Shown here: piece after piece, positions 51,679-59,778 of the stretch
Layout: each line of letters opens with the position of its first letter
How positions within the stretch are numbered: position 1 is the stretch's first letter
Assembly: GCF_024399315.1 (NCBI RefSeq)
Contig: NZ_CP075170.1
Span: forward strand, 3,596,001-3,660,000
Direction of reading: 5' to 3'
Length of the DNA: 64,000 bases
DNA from: Chryseobacterium sp. MA9
Lineage (GTDB): Bacteria > Bacteroidota > Bacteroidia > Flavobacteriales > Weeksellaceae
Notes under the pieces: model-generated
Database searches by the model: none
Seen by the model: only the letters and a program-made list of their open reading frames with translations
Told to the model about the DNA's origin: nothing
Made by a program: the position numbers and the translations under genes

Positions 51679-53223
51679 TTATCCCATTGGCAGTTTTATC
51701 GTAAACGTACTTCCATTTCCTTTATGAGAGTCTACGATAATCTGTCCTTTGTGCAGTTCTACAATTTTCTTCACGTAGGAAAGACCTAATCCCTGTCCTT
51801 TTACATTGTGAATATTTCCGGTTTCTTCCCTGAAGAATTTTTCGAAAATTTTGGTTTTATTCTGAGTATCCATTCCCATCCCCTTATCGGAAATTTCAAT
51901 GATATACCAGTGTCCTTCATTTCTTGTTTCCACATGTATTTCTGGTGCTTCAGGAGAATATTTATTGGCATTATCCAGCAGGTTGACCAGCATATTGGAG
52001 ATGTGGAATTCGTCTATTTTAAAATTATAATGAGTGGCATTGAATTTCTGGGTAAGGGAACCGTTCCTTTGCTGCACAATAAGATTGAAAGACTCTGTGG
52101 TTCTTTTGATCAATTCTCTTACATTGGTCTCTTTTAAAAACAGTTCTACTTCATTTCTTTCAAGCTTAGACATATTAAGTACATTTTCTACCTGCTTTTT
52201 CATCCTTAAATTCTCCTGCTTGATTAATTCGGAATAGTATTTTACCTTATCCGGATTAGTCGCAATTTTATCATTAGCCAAAGAATCTGTTGCTACAGAA
52301 ATGGTTGCTAGTGGTGTTTTAAACTCATGAGACATATTGTTGATGAAGTCTGTTTTTACTTCAGCAAGCTTTTTCTGCCTCATCATATAATTGATGGAAA
52401 TAATATAAATTCCAAGAATAGTAAGAAGAGAAAGAAATGTTCCCAAAAGCATCGGCCAGTTGTTCATTGCCAGAGAATATTCTTTTTTAGGAAAAACCAA
52501 TGCGAGGCTGTACAATGTATTTTTTTTGTCTGCAAAAAGAGGAAAGCTGTAGATGTTACTGTCTTTTTTCTCTTTATAAGCTTTATTCACAATGCTTGTA
52601 AGCTTGTTATTTCTGTCAAGAACTCCATATCCGAACTTAGCAGATATTCCTCTTATTTTGAGTTCTTTAGCGATCACGGAATCAAGCGTTTTCGGATCCA
52701 CTCTTTTGGTAATAGGAAGATTATTTCCATATACTTTCACAAATTCTTTCATGGAGTAATCTCCAGTCTCAATCTCCTGATTGATATCTGTGGTAAGGAG
52801 TTCACGGTTGGTGGTATCTCTCTTTATTTTATAGGCAGCTTCGTCTGTATATAAAGTGGTCAGCTTTATAGAATCTCCTTTTTGAGAAATCGGAAGCTGT
52901 GTTTTTTCAATAATATTTTTAGAATAAATAATCTGTCTCTGAGTGCCGGAGTCTTCTACCTGTTGAATAGTAGTTAAGGATGGCTGTTTGCTGTTCGCAA
53001 GAATATTTTTTCTGAAGTCTTTATAATCCTGGTTCAGGTATTTGTCGGCTTCAATCTCTTGAATATTTTGTGAAGTACTTTCCAAAACTGCATACACTTT
53101 ATTTGAAAAATCCTGTTCCAGTACGCCGTAATAGCCTTTCAACCAATAAAATTGGAGCGTCACAAAGACAATCAGTGAGATTGTCATAAACACTGAAATT
53201 ATTGGGATGAATTTGTTATTCAT
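51679..53223 (-). CDS. RprX-like sensor histidine kinase
   Basis: A 514-aa membrane kinase: TM1 about 8-28, a large periplasmic sensor (about 30-253) without recognised domain, TM2 about 256-278. HisKA carries phospho-acceptor His299 in MSHEFKTPLATI. HATPase has NLLDNANKYSPEAP, ISDKGMGM and GQGLGLSYVKKI. It resembles RprX of Bacteroides, whose signal is not well defined. It is first in the minus-strand series kinase, regulator, His/Cys lipoprotein, Cys-rich protein, HMA-TonB receptor. The 201-nt spacer upstream (53224-53424) is AT-rich and shows no clear promoter match. Confidence 0.93.
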   Translation of the reverse strand: MNNKFIPIISVFMTISLIVFVTLQFYWLKGYYGVLEQDFSNKVYAVLESTSQNIQEIEADKYLNQDYKDFRKNILANSKQPSLTTIQQVEDSGTQRQIIYSKNIIEKTQLPISQKGDSIKLTTLYTDEAAYKIKRDTTNRELLTTDINQEIETGDYSMKEFVKVYGNNLPITKRVDPKTLDSVIAKELKIRGISAKFGYGVLDRNNKLTSIVNKAYKEKKDSNIYSFPLFADKKNTLYSLALVFPKKEYSLAMNNWPMLLGTFLSLLTILGIYIISINYMMRQKKLAEVKTDFINNMSHEFKTPLATISVATDSLANDKIATNPDKVKYYSELIKQENLRMKKQVENVLNMSKLERNEVELFLKETNVRELIKRTTESFNLIVQQRNGSLTQKFNATHYNFKIDEFHISNMLVNLLDNANKYSPEAPEIHVETRNEGHWYIIEISDKGMGMDTQNKTKIFEKFFREETGNIHNVKGQGLGLSYVKKIVELHKGQIIVDSHKGNGSTFTIKLPMG

Positions 53224-53424
53224 TATTTAATTATATATGTTTTGGAAAAATGAATGTTAAAATTAATTGTTTTAAGACTTCATAAACAAAAAACGAGCCA
53301 AATAATTGTTTTATTTTTCTTAAAAGAGTGTTTTTTAACAATTATTTATGAATTATCCTTTACTTGTCATATGAAAAGTCCCTTTCAATAAATAAAGTGT
53401 TAACTTTATTAAAAATAAAAATAT

Positions 53425-53916
53425 ATGGAATCTAATATCACTTTCAACAAAGATTTTGATGCTGCCAGTACGTATGTCATGAAAATTTATAAGGCTGATG
53501 TTTCAACGGTATGGAACCATTTCACCCAATCTGAATTATTAGATCAATGGTGGGGCCCTAAACCCTGGAAATGTGAAACGGTAAGCCAGGACTTCAGAGA
53601 AGGAGGAATCTGGATGTATGCAATGGTAGGACCAAACGGTGAGAAAGGACCTATGTATGCTCAGTCTCAGTATGGCGAAATTACAGAACACAGAAGCCTT
53701 GACTGGATGAGTGCTTTTTGTGATGAAAAAGGAAACATCAATGAAGATTTCCCAAGGTCAAAATGGCTGATCGGCTTTACCGGAGTGGAAGAGGGTACCA
53801 AAGTGACCATTAATATCCATTACCATTCTCAGGAAGCGATGAAAAAGATCTTGGATATGGGATTTGAAGAAGGATTTAAAATGGGACTGAAACAATTGGA
53901 AGAACTGATCAGTTGA
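53425..53916 (+). CDS. SRPBCC (AHSA1-like) domain protein
   Basis: A 163-aa soluble protein with one START/Bet v1-type domain of the AHSA1 group. Signatures are VWNHFTQSELLDQWWGPKPW near the N-terminus, the DFREGGIWMYAMVGPNG strand pair, and the C-terminal helix EEGFKMGLKQLEELIS. Such proteins bind hydrophobic ligands; the ligand is unknown. It is monocistronic between the kinase gene (divergent) and a bidirectional terminator. Confidence 0.9.
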   Translation: MESNITFNKDFDAASTYVMKIYKADVSTVWNHFTQSELLDQWWGPKPWKCETVSQDFREGGIWMYAMVGPNGEKGPMYAQSQYGEITEHRSLDWMSAFCDEKGNINEDFPRSKWLIGFTGVEEGTKVTINIHYHSQEAMKKILDMGFEEGFKMGLKQLEELIS

Positions 53917-53961
53917 TATATCTCATGTAAAAGAATGATGTCAGATGAATATTATAAGATA

Positions 53962-53993
53962 AAAACAGGACGCTCATGGGAGCATCCTGTTTT
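53962..53993. terminator. Bidirectional terminator after the SRPBCC gene
   Basis: Arms AAAACAGGA-c-GCTC and GAGC-a-TCCTGTTTT with loop ATGG, serving the SRPBCC gene and the convergent three-paralogue operon. Confidence 0.85.
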
Positions 53994-54028
53994 ATTTATT
54001 TTTTATTGAATTGAATACTATTTCAGAA

Positions 54029-54856
54029 TTACAATTTCTCTATACTGATAAACGTTCCGTCTGTAGGGACAATTTTGTAGACATCTGCAACCGTAAGAAT
54101 AGAAACGCCTCCTGAAACCTGAACTTTCAACTGATCTCCTTTGTCAAACATGGAAAGAAATTCCATGGTTCCAACTCTGTTTGCGCCAGCTGTAATTAAG
54201 ATCGCTTCATTTAAAGGAACGTCATTTCTTGCAAGTACGTTTCCGTTCTTTAAAGCCCTGAAAGAAATTGTTGGTGGACTAACGTGTATTCCTGAAGTCT
54301 TTACTTTTAAACTGATCAAAATTTTATAGAATCCGGATTCTTTAAAAGTAAAGTTATTAAAATTACTATTCACAATACCCTGAGGATTAATGATACCAAG
54401 TTTATCCGTATCCTGAGTGCTGTCATAAAACCCAAAAGGGACATCTTTTTCTCCGCAGCCGATAAGTACACAGGTTACAGAAGGGAAATTACTTTCAGCC
54501 ATTGAAGGATTCATGCTGGCCCGGGTTGTTTTTCCTCCGCTTTCATAAAAAGTAGGTTTCCATTTTTCTCCATCATAAACAACTACTCTTTTAATATCCT
54601 TTTTGTAGAAGATCATTCCCTGCATGGTGGAATCGTCATTGAAATGATCGGGCTGGCTTGCGTTGTAAAGAGGCAGTTCGGTTTCATCATTTACTGTTGG
54701 GATCATCATCCCTTTAGAATTTGTGGCATTGTCTTCTTTATTGACAACACTGAACATTGCATTTGTACTTGGGCTGGCATGACTGCCTACTGTGACTTGA
54801 GAGAAAAGTAGTACAGTCATCAGGAAAAGGGTGAGGGTATATATTTTCTTTGTCAT
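54029..54856 (-). CDS. Secreted protein, third of three tandem paralogues
   Basis: A 275-aa exported protein of unknown function; signal peptide to about LLFSQ (19). The N-terminal module has the shared pattern GMMIPTVNDETELPLYNAS, then MIFYKKDIKRVVVYDGEKWK. The middle has CVLIGCGEKDVPFGFYD. The C-terminal part (about 150-275), beginning FKESGFYKILISLKVK, reads as a beta-sandwich like C1q/TNF-type domains (structural guess). It starts 1 nt after the previous gene, so translation is coupled. Confidence 0.78.
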   Translation of the reverse strand: MTKKIYTLTLFLMTVLLFSQVTVGSHASPSTNAMFSVVNKEDNATNSKGMMIPTVNDETELPLYNASQPDHFNDDSTMQGMIFYKKDIKRVVVYDGEKWKPTFYESGGKTTRASMNPSMAESNFPSVTCVLIGCGEKDVPFGFYDSTQDTDKLGIINPQGIVNSNFNNFTFKESGFYKILISLKVKTSGIHVSPPTISFRALKNGNVLARNDVPLNEAILITAGANRVGTMEFLSMFDKGDQLKVQVSGGVSILTVADVYKIVPTDGTFISIEKL

Positions 54857-54857
54857 A

Positions 54858-55694
54858 TTAGTTCAGTTTTTCAATATAGATATAAGTGTCTTTATCATTC
54901 ATTTTAAAATTCACTCCGGTTCCGACGTTCAAACCAGTGTCGGCCTGGATTCCTCCTCTTAAACGGATCTGATCACCGGCATGAAGATATTTGGTGGTAG
55001 AAAAACTGTTCACAGAATTAGCACTGCCTGCTGTAACCACCAATCCATAAAGCAAGAAACTGTTTTCGTGAATTTTTTGCCAGCCTTCTCCCACTGCATT
55101 TACATAGAGTGCCTGCAGGGATACAATTGTAGCCGCGTTTCCGACAGAAAGACCGCCGGCGCTGCTTGTTTTCACTGATGGATTAATTCTGTAAAACCCA
55201 TCGGCAGGAATGGTGATTTCTCCGTTGGCATTTACAGTAACACCAAGGTTGTTGATGTTATTTCTGTCAATATCATTTAAAATGTTGAACTGTAGAGTAG
55301 GGCGTCCGGTAATTCCGAGTACATTGGCAACAGTCAGATTAGCGGCATTTGATCCCAGAATACTTAAGTTTTTATAATTTTTAATACTCCTTTCGGTAGC
55401 TGCTATCCATCGGTAGCCGTCATATTTTACGACGTCTTTTATTTCTTTGTTATAAAATACCAACCCGTTGTCGCTGGGGTTATTCTCATACAGATCAGGG
55501 TGGGAGGCATTATAATTGGGTAATTCGGTATAATTTTCAACAACGGGAAGAATGATTCCTTTTTTACTTTCAACCTGTAACTGTGCCCTTGAATGTATTT
55601 TTTCAGGATTATCACCCATTTTCACCTGGGCATATCCCATGCTTCCCAGGGCTGTTAAAATAAATATATTGAGTGTAATTGCTTTTTTTGTCAT
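54858..55694 (-). CDS. Secreted protein, second of three tandem paralogues
   Basis: A 278-aa exported protein from ATG 55694; the frame extends to a GTG at 55703 that would overlap the preceding gene by 8 nt, but the ATG leaves a 1-nt gap as at the next junction. Signal peptide to about MGYAQ. The shared N-terminal module is LQVESKKGIILPVVENYTEL, then GLVFYNKEIKDVVKYDGYRW. The CVLxGCG segment of its two neighbours is missing. The C-terminal half is again predicted beta-sandwich (ADGFYRINPSVKTS, then AGDQIRLRGGIQA). Confidence 0.78.
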   Translation of the reverse strand: MTKKAITLNIFILTALGSMGYAQVKMGDNPEKIHSRAQLQVESKKGIILPVVENYTELPNYNASHPDLYENNPSDNGLVFYNKEIKDVVKYDGYRWIAATERSIKNYKNLSILGSNAANLTVANVLGITGRPTLQFNILNDIDRNNINNLGVTVNANGEITIPADGFYRINPSVKTSSAGGLSVGNAATIVSLQALYVNAVGEGWQKIHENSFLLYGLVVTAGSANSVNSFSTTKYLHAGDQIRLRGGIQADTGLNVGTGVNFKMNDKDTYIYIEKLN

Positions 55695-55695
55695 C

Positions 55696-56583
55696 TTAAT
55701 CACTTACTTTGGTAAACATTATTTCTCTTGGATAGAACTTGGCGATATTGACACTGGTTGCCGCTGTTAATGTAACAACTACGGATACAGTGGCAAGCGG
55801 AGAATGGATTCTTGAAACAATATAGTCGCCTGGGTTTAAACGGATTCGGGTTGTTGTAAATGCAGCCGTGTTAGTGTCTCCGCCAATTCCCAGAACTCCA
55901 TAATAGTCAGGAAAAAATGTGGTTAATTTTACTTCATTATAACTGCCATCAGATTGTTTAAGATAAGCTCTTAGCTGATACTGTGGCCCACTGGTTAAAG
56001 AAACTGCACCACCTGTCTTGGATGGTACGTTTAAGTAAATTTCATAAACGCCTGCCTGATTAATAACGAATTTTGCATTGTCAAAGCTCTTGTCTGTATA
56101 GAGACCTCCTCCCGGGACAACCGCAGTTTCTCTTGTTATACCAAGATTGTTGTAAGATTGCTGCCCGTCAACAGGAGCGCTAAATCCAAGACCCACATGT
56201 CTTCCACATCCGAGAAGAACGCAAACGACACTTGTTTCTTCGTCAGAACTGGACAAAAACCTGGATTGTTTCATCTTAAAATCTGCTGCAGTAGGTTCAT
56301 TGTTCCATTTCGCTCCATCATAAGAGTAAAATGTTGCATGTGTTTTCTCAAACATCATCATCCCTGTCATTTCTGCGTCGGAAGCTGGTGGAGCATTGAG
56401 CGGAAGGTTGTCAGGAGAAGATACTTCAGGAAGCATCATGCCGAAATTCTTGCCTCCGTATTTCCCGTCTACCTGTAAAATAGCTTTGTTATGAATTTCA
56501 ACAGTAGGGTTTTTCGAAATTCCTACTTGAGAGAAAGCTAAATTAACAATGACCAACATCAAAGAGGTGTTAATTTTTTTCAT
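55696..56583 (-). CDS. Secreted protein, first of three tandem paralogues
   Basis: A 295-aa exported protein with signal peptide to about LAFSQ (19). It shares with its two downstream neighbours the module HNKAILQVDGKYGG...GMMLPEV, then MMMFEKTHATFYSYDGAKW, and with the third the CVLLGCGRHVGLGFS segment. The C-terminal part (INQAGVYEIYLNVPSKTG, then NPGDYIVSRI) has the same predicted beta-sandwich. It heads a three-gene unit. No T9SS sorting domain is seen, so periplasmic or outer-membrane-released localisation is open. Confidence 0.78.
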   Translation of the reverse strand: MKKINTSLMLVIVNLAFSQVGISKNPTVEIHNKAILQVDGKYGGKNFGMMLPEVSSPDNLPLNAPPASDAEMTGMMMFEKTHATFYSYDGAKWNNEPTAADFKMKQSRFLSSSDEETSVVCVLLGCGRHVGLGFSAPVDGQQSYNNLGITRETAVVPGGGLYTDKSFDNAKFVINQAGVYEIYLNVPSKTGGAVSLTSGPQYQLRAYLKQSDGSYNEVKLTTFFPDYYGVLGIGGDTNTAAFTTTRIRLNPGDYIVSRIHSPLATVSVVVTLTAATSVNIAKFYPREIMFTKVSD

Positions 56584-57020
56584 GGTTTGATTTCTATTTA
56601 AATTTTAATCTGTTTTTTTTCAGAAGAATTTTTTACGAAATACATTGTTTTTTCAATTGTTTGGTTTGTGTAATTTTTTCCAAATTTTATCCTCCCCGGT
56701 TCATCATGTGAATCAGGTTTATCACTTGTATTGTCTTTTTTTCAGATTTAAGAATGAAGTATAAATCAGAAAAAACTGACCATAATATTCTGAGGGAAAT
56801 TGGCCGCAGAAAAGGGCCAAAAGAACGTGGTCTTAGTGTGACTAAAATACAACTCTAATGTGGTACCATCCAATCAAAATCTGAAATATTGTGTGCAAGA
56901 CATTTTATTTATAAGAAAGTGTTTTGGTAATGGTTTGGATGTGAAATGGTTTGAAATTTAAATCATAGTTTTATTTTTAACTTATTATTTAAATAATCAC
57001 ATTAATTCTGTTTTAAAAAA
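56584..57020. other. Long intergenic stretch without a supported gene
   Basis: AT-rich spacer upstream of the three-paralogue operon. It holds a 34-codon frame (56754-56858, +) with a Lys/Arg-rich product that has no supporting evidence, and no clear TAnnTTTG element for the operon. It may contain the operon's promoter and a long leader. Confidence 0.4.
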
Positions 57021-57050
57021 AATAGAGACAAGTTCTAGCTTGCCTCTATT
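57021..57050 (-). terminator. Terminator of the 113-aa protein gene
   Basis: Arms AATAGAGACAAG/CTTGCCTCTATT (one mismatch) with loop TTCTAG; on the minus strand the stem is followed by a T run. Confidence 0.7.
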
Positions 57051-57138
57051 TCGTTAATAAAGTATTGTTATTTGGATTGGTTTTGATAATTATTGGATGT
57101 AATATTTATCAAAAACTCTAAATTGGTGCATATTCAGC

Positions 57139-57480
57139 TTAAATCAATTCTTCTTCCTGAAAGTACTGAATAATCGCCTTTTTCATAAGCAAGGACTGCT
57201 CATTAGGCTTTAATTCGGGAAGTTCTTCCAGTTTGTCAAATTGTGGCCATCCATCTTCATAGTGTGTGAATTTATAATATCCAAAAGGCTCAAGCAGTCT
57301 GCAGACTGCAATGTGGATCAGATTCACCTTATCCTCTTTAGTATATTTTTGCTGGCCGCTTCCCAGCTCCTGTAGCCCAATCAAAAATAAAAGGGTTTCA
57401 ATGGGCGGGTTCTTTTCAGTCTGGAAATTGTCTTCAAAGAACTGTTCTATTTTTTTCCAATATTCGGATTCGTTGATCAT
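57139..57480 (-). CDS. Conserved-looking acidic protein of unknown function, 113 aa
   Basis: Not recognised. A soluble, helix-rich acidic protein without signal peptide (starts MINESEYWKKIEQFFEDNF). It contains PPIETLLFLIGLQELGSGQQ and a run LIHIAVCRLLEPFGYY with one Cys, ending in QYFQEEELI. Composition and its own terminator support a real gene. It lies 124 nt downstream of the oligopeptidase B gene in the same orientation, but no functional link can be drawn. Confidence 0.75.
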   Translation of the reverse strand: MINESEYWKKIEQFFEDNFQTEKNPPIETLLFLIGLQELGSGQQKYTKEDKVNLIHIAVCRLLEPFGYYKFTHYEDGWPQFDKLEELPELKPNEQSLLMKKAIIQYFQEEELI

Positions 57481-57604
57481 ACTTGATAAATAATAAAATG
57501 ATGATTGATAAATGATAAAGTCATTCCTTTAGCATTTTTCTGTATGAAGAAGTTACTTTCAGTATTTCTTCAGTTCTTGTTTTATATCTGTTAAAGTTGC
57601 TTTT

Positions 57605-59650
57605 TTATGAATTGCCATTTATTTTTAACAGGAATGCATATTCTAAAGCATCTTCTTTCAGAGATTCAAATCTTCCGCTTGCTCCTCCATGTCCGGAACT
57701 CATGTCAGTTTTAAAGACCAAAATATTGTCATCTGTCTTTAATTCTCTCAGTTTTGCTGTCCATTTGGCAGGCTCCCAATACTGCACCTGAGAATCATGG
57801 AATCCTGTAGTGATCAGCATATGAGGATAATCTTTGGCTTCTACATTATCATAAGGAGAATAGTCTTTCATATAATGATAATACTCTTTGTCATTTGGAT
57901 TTCCCCATTCATCATACTCTCCGGTAGTTAAAGGAATTGTATCATCCAGCATTGTGGAAACAACATCTACGAAAGGGACCTGTGCTACAATTCCGTGGAA
58001 TAACTGAGGTTCATAATTGACCACAGCGCCCACTAACAGTCCTCCGGCACTTCCTCCCATCGCGTACATATGTCTTGATGATGTATAATTCTCTTTGATT
58101 AAATGTTTTCCCGCATCAATAAAATCGAAAAATGTATTTTTCTTGGATAACATTTTTCCATCTTCATACCATTCTCTTCCCAGGTATTCTCCACCACGAA
58201 TGTGGGCAATTGCATAAATAAAGCCACGGTCCAGAATAGATAATCTTACATTTGAAAAGCTGGCATCAACGGTGTGTCCATAACTTCCATATCCATACAG
58301 AAGAAGTGGAGTGTCGGCAGATTTTTTGGTGTCTTTATGATATACTAAAGAAATTGGTACTTTTGTTTCCCCATCTCTGGAGTCTGCCCATATTCTTTCT
58401 GAAATATAATTTTCATGGAAAAATTTTCCACCTAATACTTCCTGTTGTTTCAAGAGCTTGGTGGTTTTGTCCTTCATGTTATGCTCGTAAGTGGAGCTTG
58501 GCTGTGTAAGAGACGTGTAGCCATAGCGAAGAATCTCAGTGTCAAATTCAAGGTTAATCCCAATATAGGCAGTATAAGTTGGATCAGAAAAAGGTAAATA
58601 ATAAGACTCCTGGGTCTTCTCATCAATAATTTTGATCTGAAGCAAACCTCTCTCTCTTTCCTCAAGTACCAGATAATCTTTGAAAATTTCAAAACCTTCC
58701 AGTAAAACTTCCGCACGGTGTGGAATAACGTCCACCCAGTTTTCCATACTGCAGTTGTCTATTTTTGCTTTTACAATTTTGAAGTTAATCGCATCATCAG
58801 CATTGGTAATAATATAGAATTCATCTTCATAATGCTCTACGGAATATTCGAGATCATCTATTCTTGGCTGTATTACTGTCCATTCTGCAAATACGTTATC
58901 AGAAGGGATAAAGCGATGCTCATCAGAAATAGTACTTGAACTTGCAATGAAAATATACTGTAAAGATTTTGTTTTAAATACGTTGACATCAAAAGTGTCA
59001 TCTTCTTCGTGGAAAATCAGGACATCTTCTGAGGAATCAGTTCCTAATTGATGTCTGTATACCTGGAATGCACGGAGACTCTTATCTTTTCTAATGTAAA
59101 AAACATGCTGATTATCATTTGCCCAAACTGCTTTTCCTGTTGTATTTGGAATAGTGTCCGGCAGAATTTCTCCGGTTTTTAAATTTTTAAAATTAAGCGT
59201 ATAAATTCTTCTTCCTACATCATCTGAAGAAAAAGAAGCCAGTTCATTACAAGGGCTTACTGCTACACTTCCTACTTCAAAAAATTCTTTGCCTTCTGCC
59301 AGAACATTCACGTCAAGTACAATTTCCTCCTCGTTGTCAAGGCTTTTGTGTTTTCTGCAGAAAATTGGATATTCCTTACCTTCTTCATAACGTACAATAT
59401 ACCAGTATTCATTAAAGAAGTAAGGCAGAGATTCATCATCCTTTTTATAACGGGCTTTCATCTCTTCAAAAAGCTCTTCCTGAAGAGCTTCCGTATCTTT
59501 CATGATGAATTCTTCGTAGGCATTTTCTTCTTCAATATATTTGATGACTTCAGGGTTTTCCCTTTCATTCAGCCAAAAGTAATTATCGATTCTTCTATCG
59601 CCGTGAGTTTCTAATATTTTTTCTATTTTTTTTGCCTGTGGAGCTTTCAT
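57605..59650 (-). CDS. ptrB: Oligopeptidase B (S9A prolyl oligopeptidase family)
   Basis: A 681-aa cytoplasmic serine peptidase that cleaves short peptides after basic residues. The N-terminal seven-bladed propeller (about 75-400) carries typical PtrB sequence (VGSVAVSPCNELASFSSDD). The catalytic domain has nucleophile Ser534 in MGGSAGGLL, Asp619 in GFHDSQV and His654 in SSGHGGASGR. The length fits the family. No signal peptide is present. It is monocistronic, with the terminator of the upstream T9SS protein gene at 59729-59755 before it. Confidence 0.95.
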   Translation of the reverse strand: MKAPQAKKIEKILETHGDRRIDNYFWLNERENPEVIKYIEEENAYEEFIMKDTEALQEELFEEMKARYKKDDESLPYFFNEYWYIVRYEEGKEYPIFCRKHKSLDNEEEIVLDVNVLAEGKEFFEVGSVAVSPCNELASFSSDDVGRRIYTLNFKNLKTGEILPDTIPNTTGKAVWANDNQHVFYIRKDKSLRAFQVYRHQLGTDSSEDVLIFHEEDDTFDVNVFKTKSLQYIFIASSSTISDEHRFIPSDNVFAEWTVIQPRIDDLEYSVEHYEDEFYIITNADDAINFKIVKAKIDNCSMENWVDVIPHRAEVLLEGFEIFKDYLVLEERERGLLQIKIIDEKTQESYYLPFSDPTYTAYIGINLEFDTEILRYGYTSLTQPSSTYEHNMKDKTTKLLKQQEVLGGKFFHENYISERIWADSRDGETKVPISLVYHKDTKKSADTPLLLYGYGSYGHTVDASFSNVRLSILDRGFIYAIAHIRGGEYLGREWYEDGKMLSKKNTFFDFIDAGKHLIKENYTSSRHMYAMGGSAGGLLVGAVVNYEPQLFHGIVAQVPFVDVVSTMLDDTIPLTTGEYDEWGNPNDKEYYHYMKDYSPYDNVEAKDYPHMLITTGFHDSQVQYWEPAKWTAKLRELKTDDNILVFKTDMSSGHGGASGRFESLKEDALEYAFLLKINGNS

Positions 59651-59728
59651 CCTATATTTTTAATTGTTGTCGCCTGCTATATTTTACAGAGACGTTATAT
59701 TCAATATTAATTCTTGTTCAAATATAAG

Positions 59729-59755
59729 AAAGGCTATCAAATTTTGATAGCCTTT
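59729..59755 (-). terminator. Terminator of the five-repeat T9SS protein gene
   Basis: 13-nt arms AAAGGCTATCAAA/TTTGATAGCCTTT with one-base centre, downstream of the gene at 59779 and upstream of ptrB. Confidence 0.8.
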
Positions 59756-59778
59756 ATGATTATTATTGTAAGACAGGG

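Noticed and set aside
57559..57618. 19-codon minus-strand frame overlapping the end of ptrB (MAIHKKATLTDIKQELKKY)
   Set aside because: It reads plausibly but is very short, overlaps the ptrB stop, and has no independent support.
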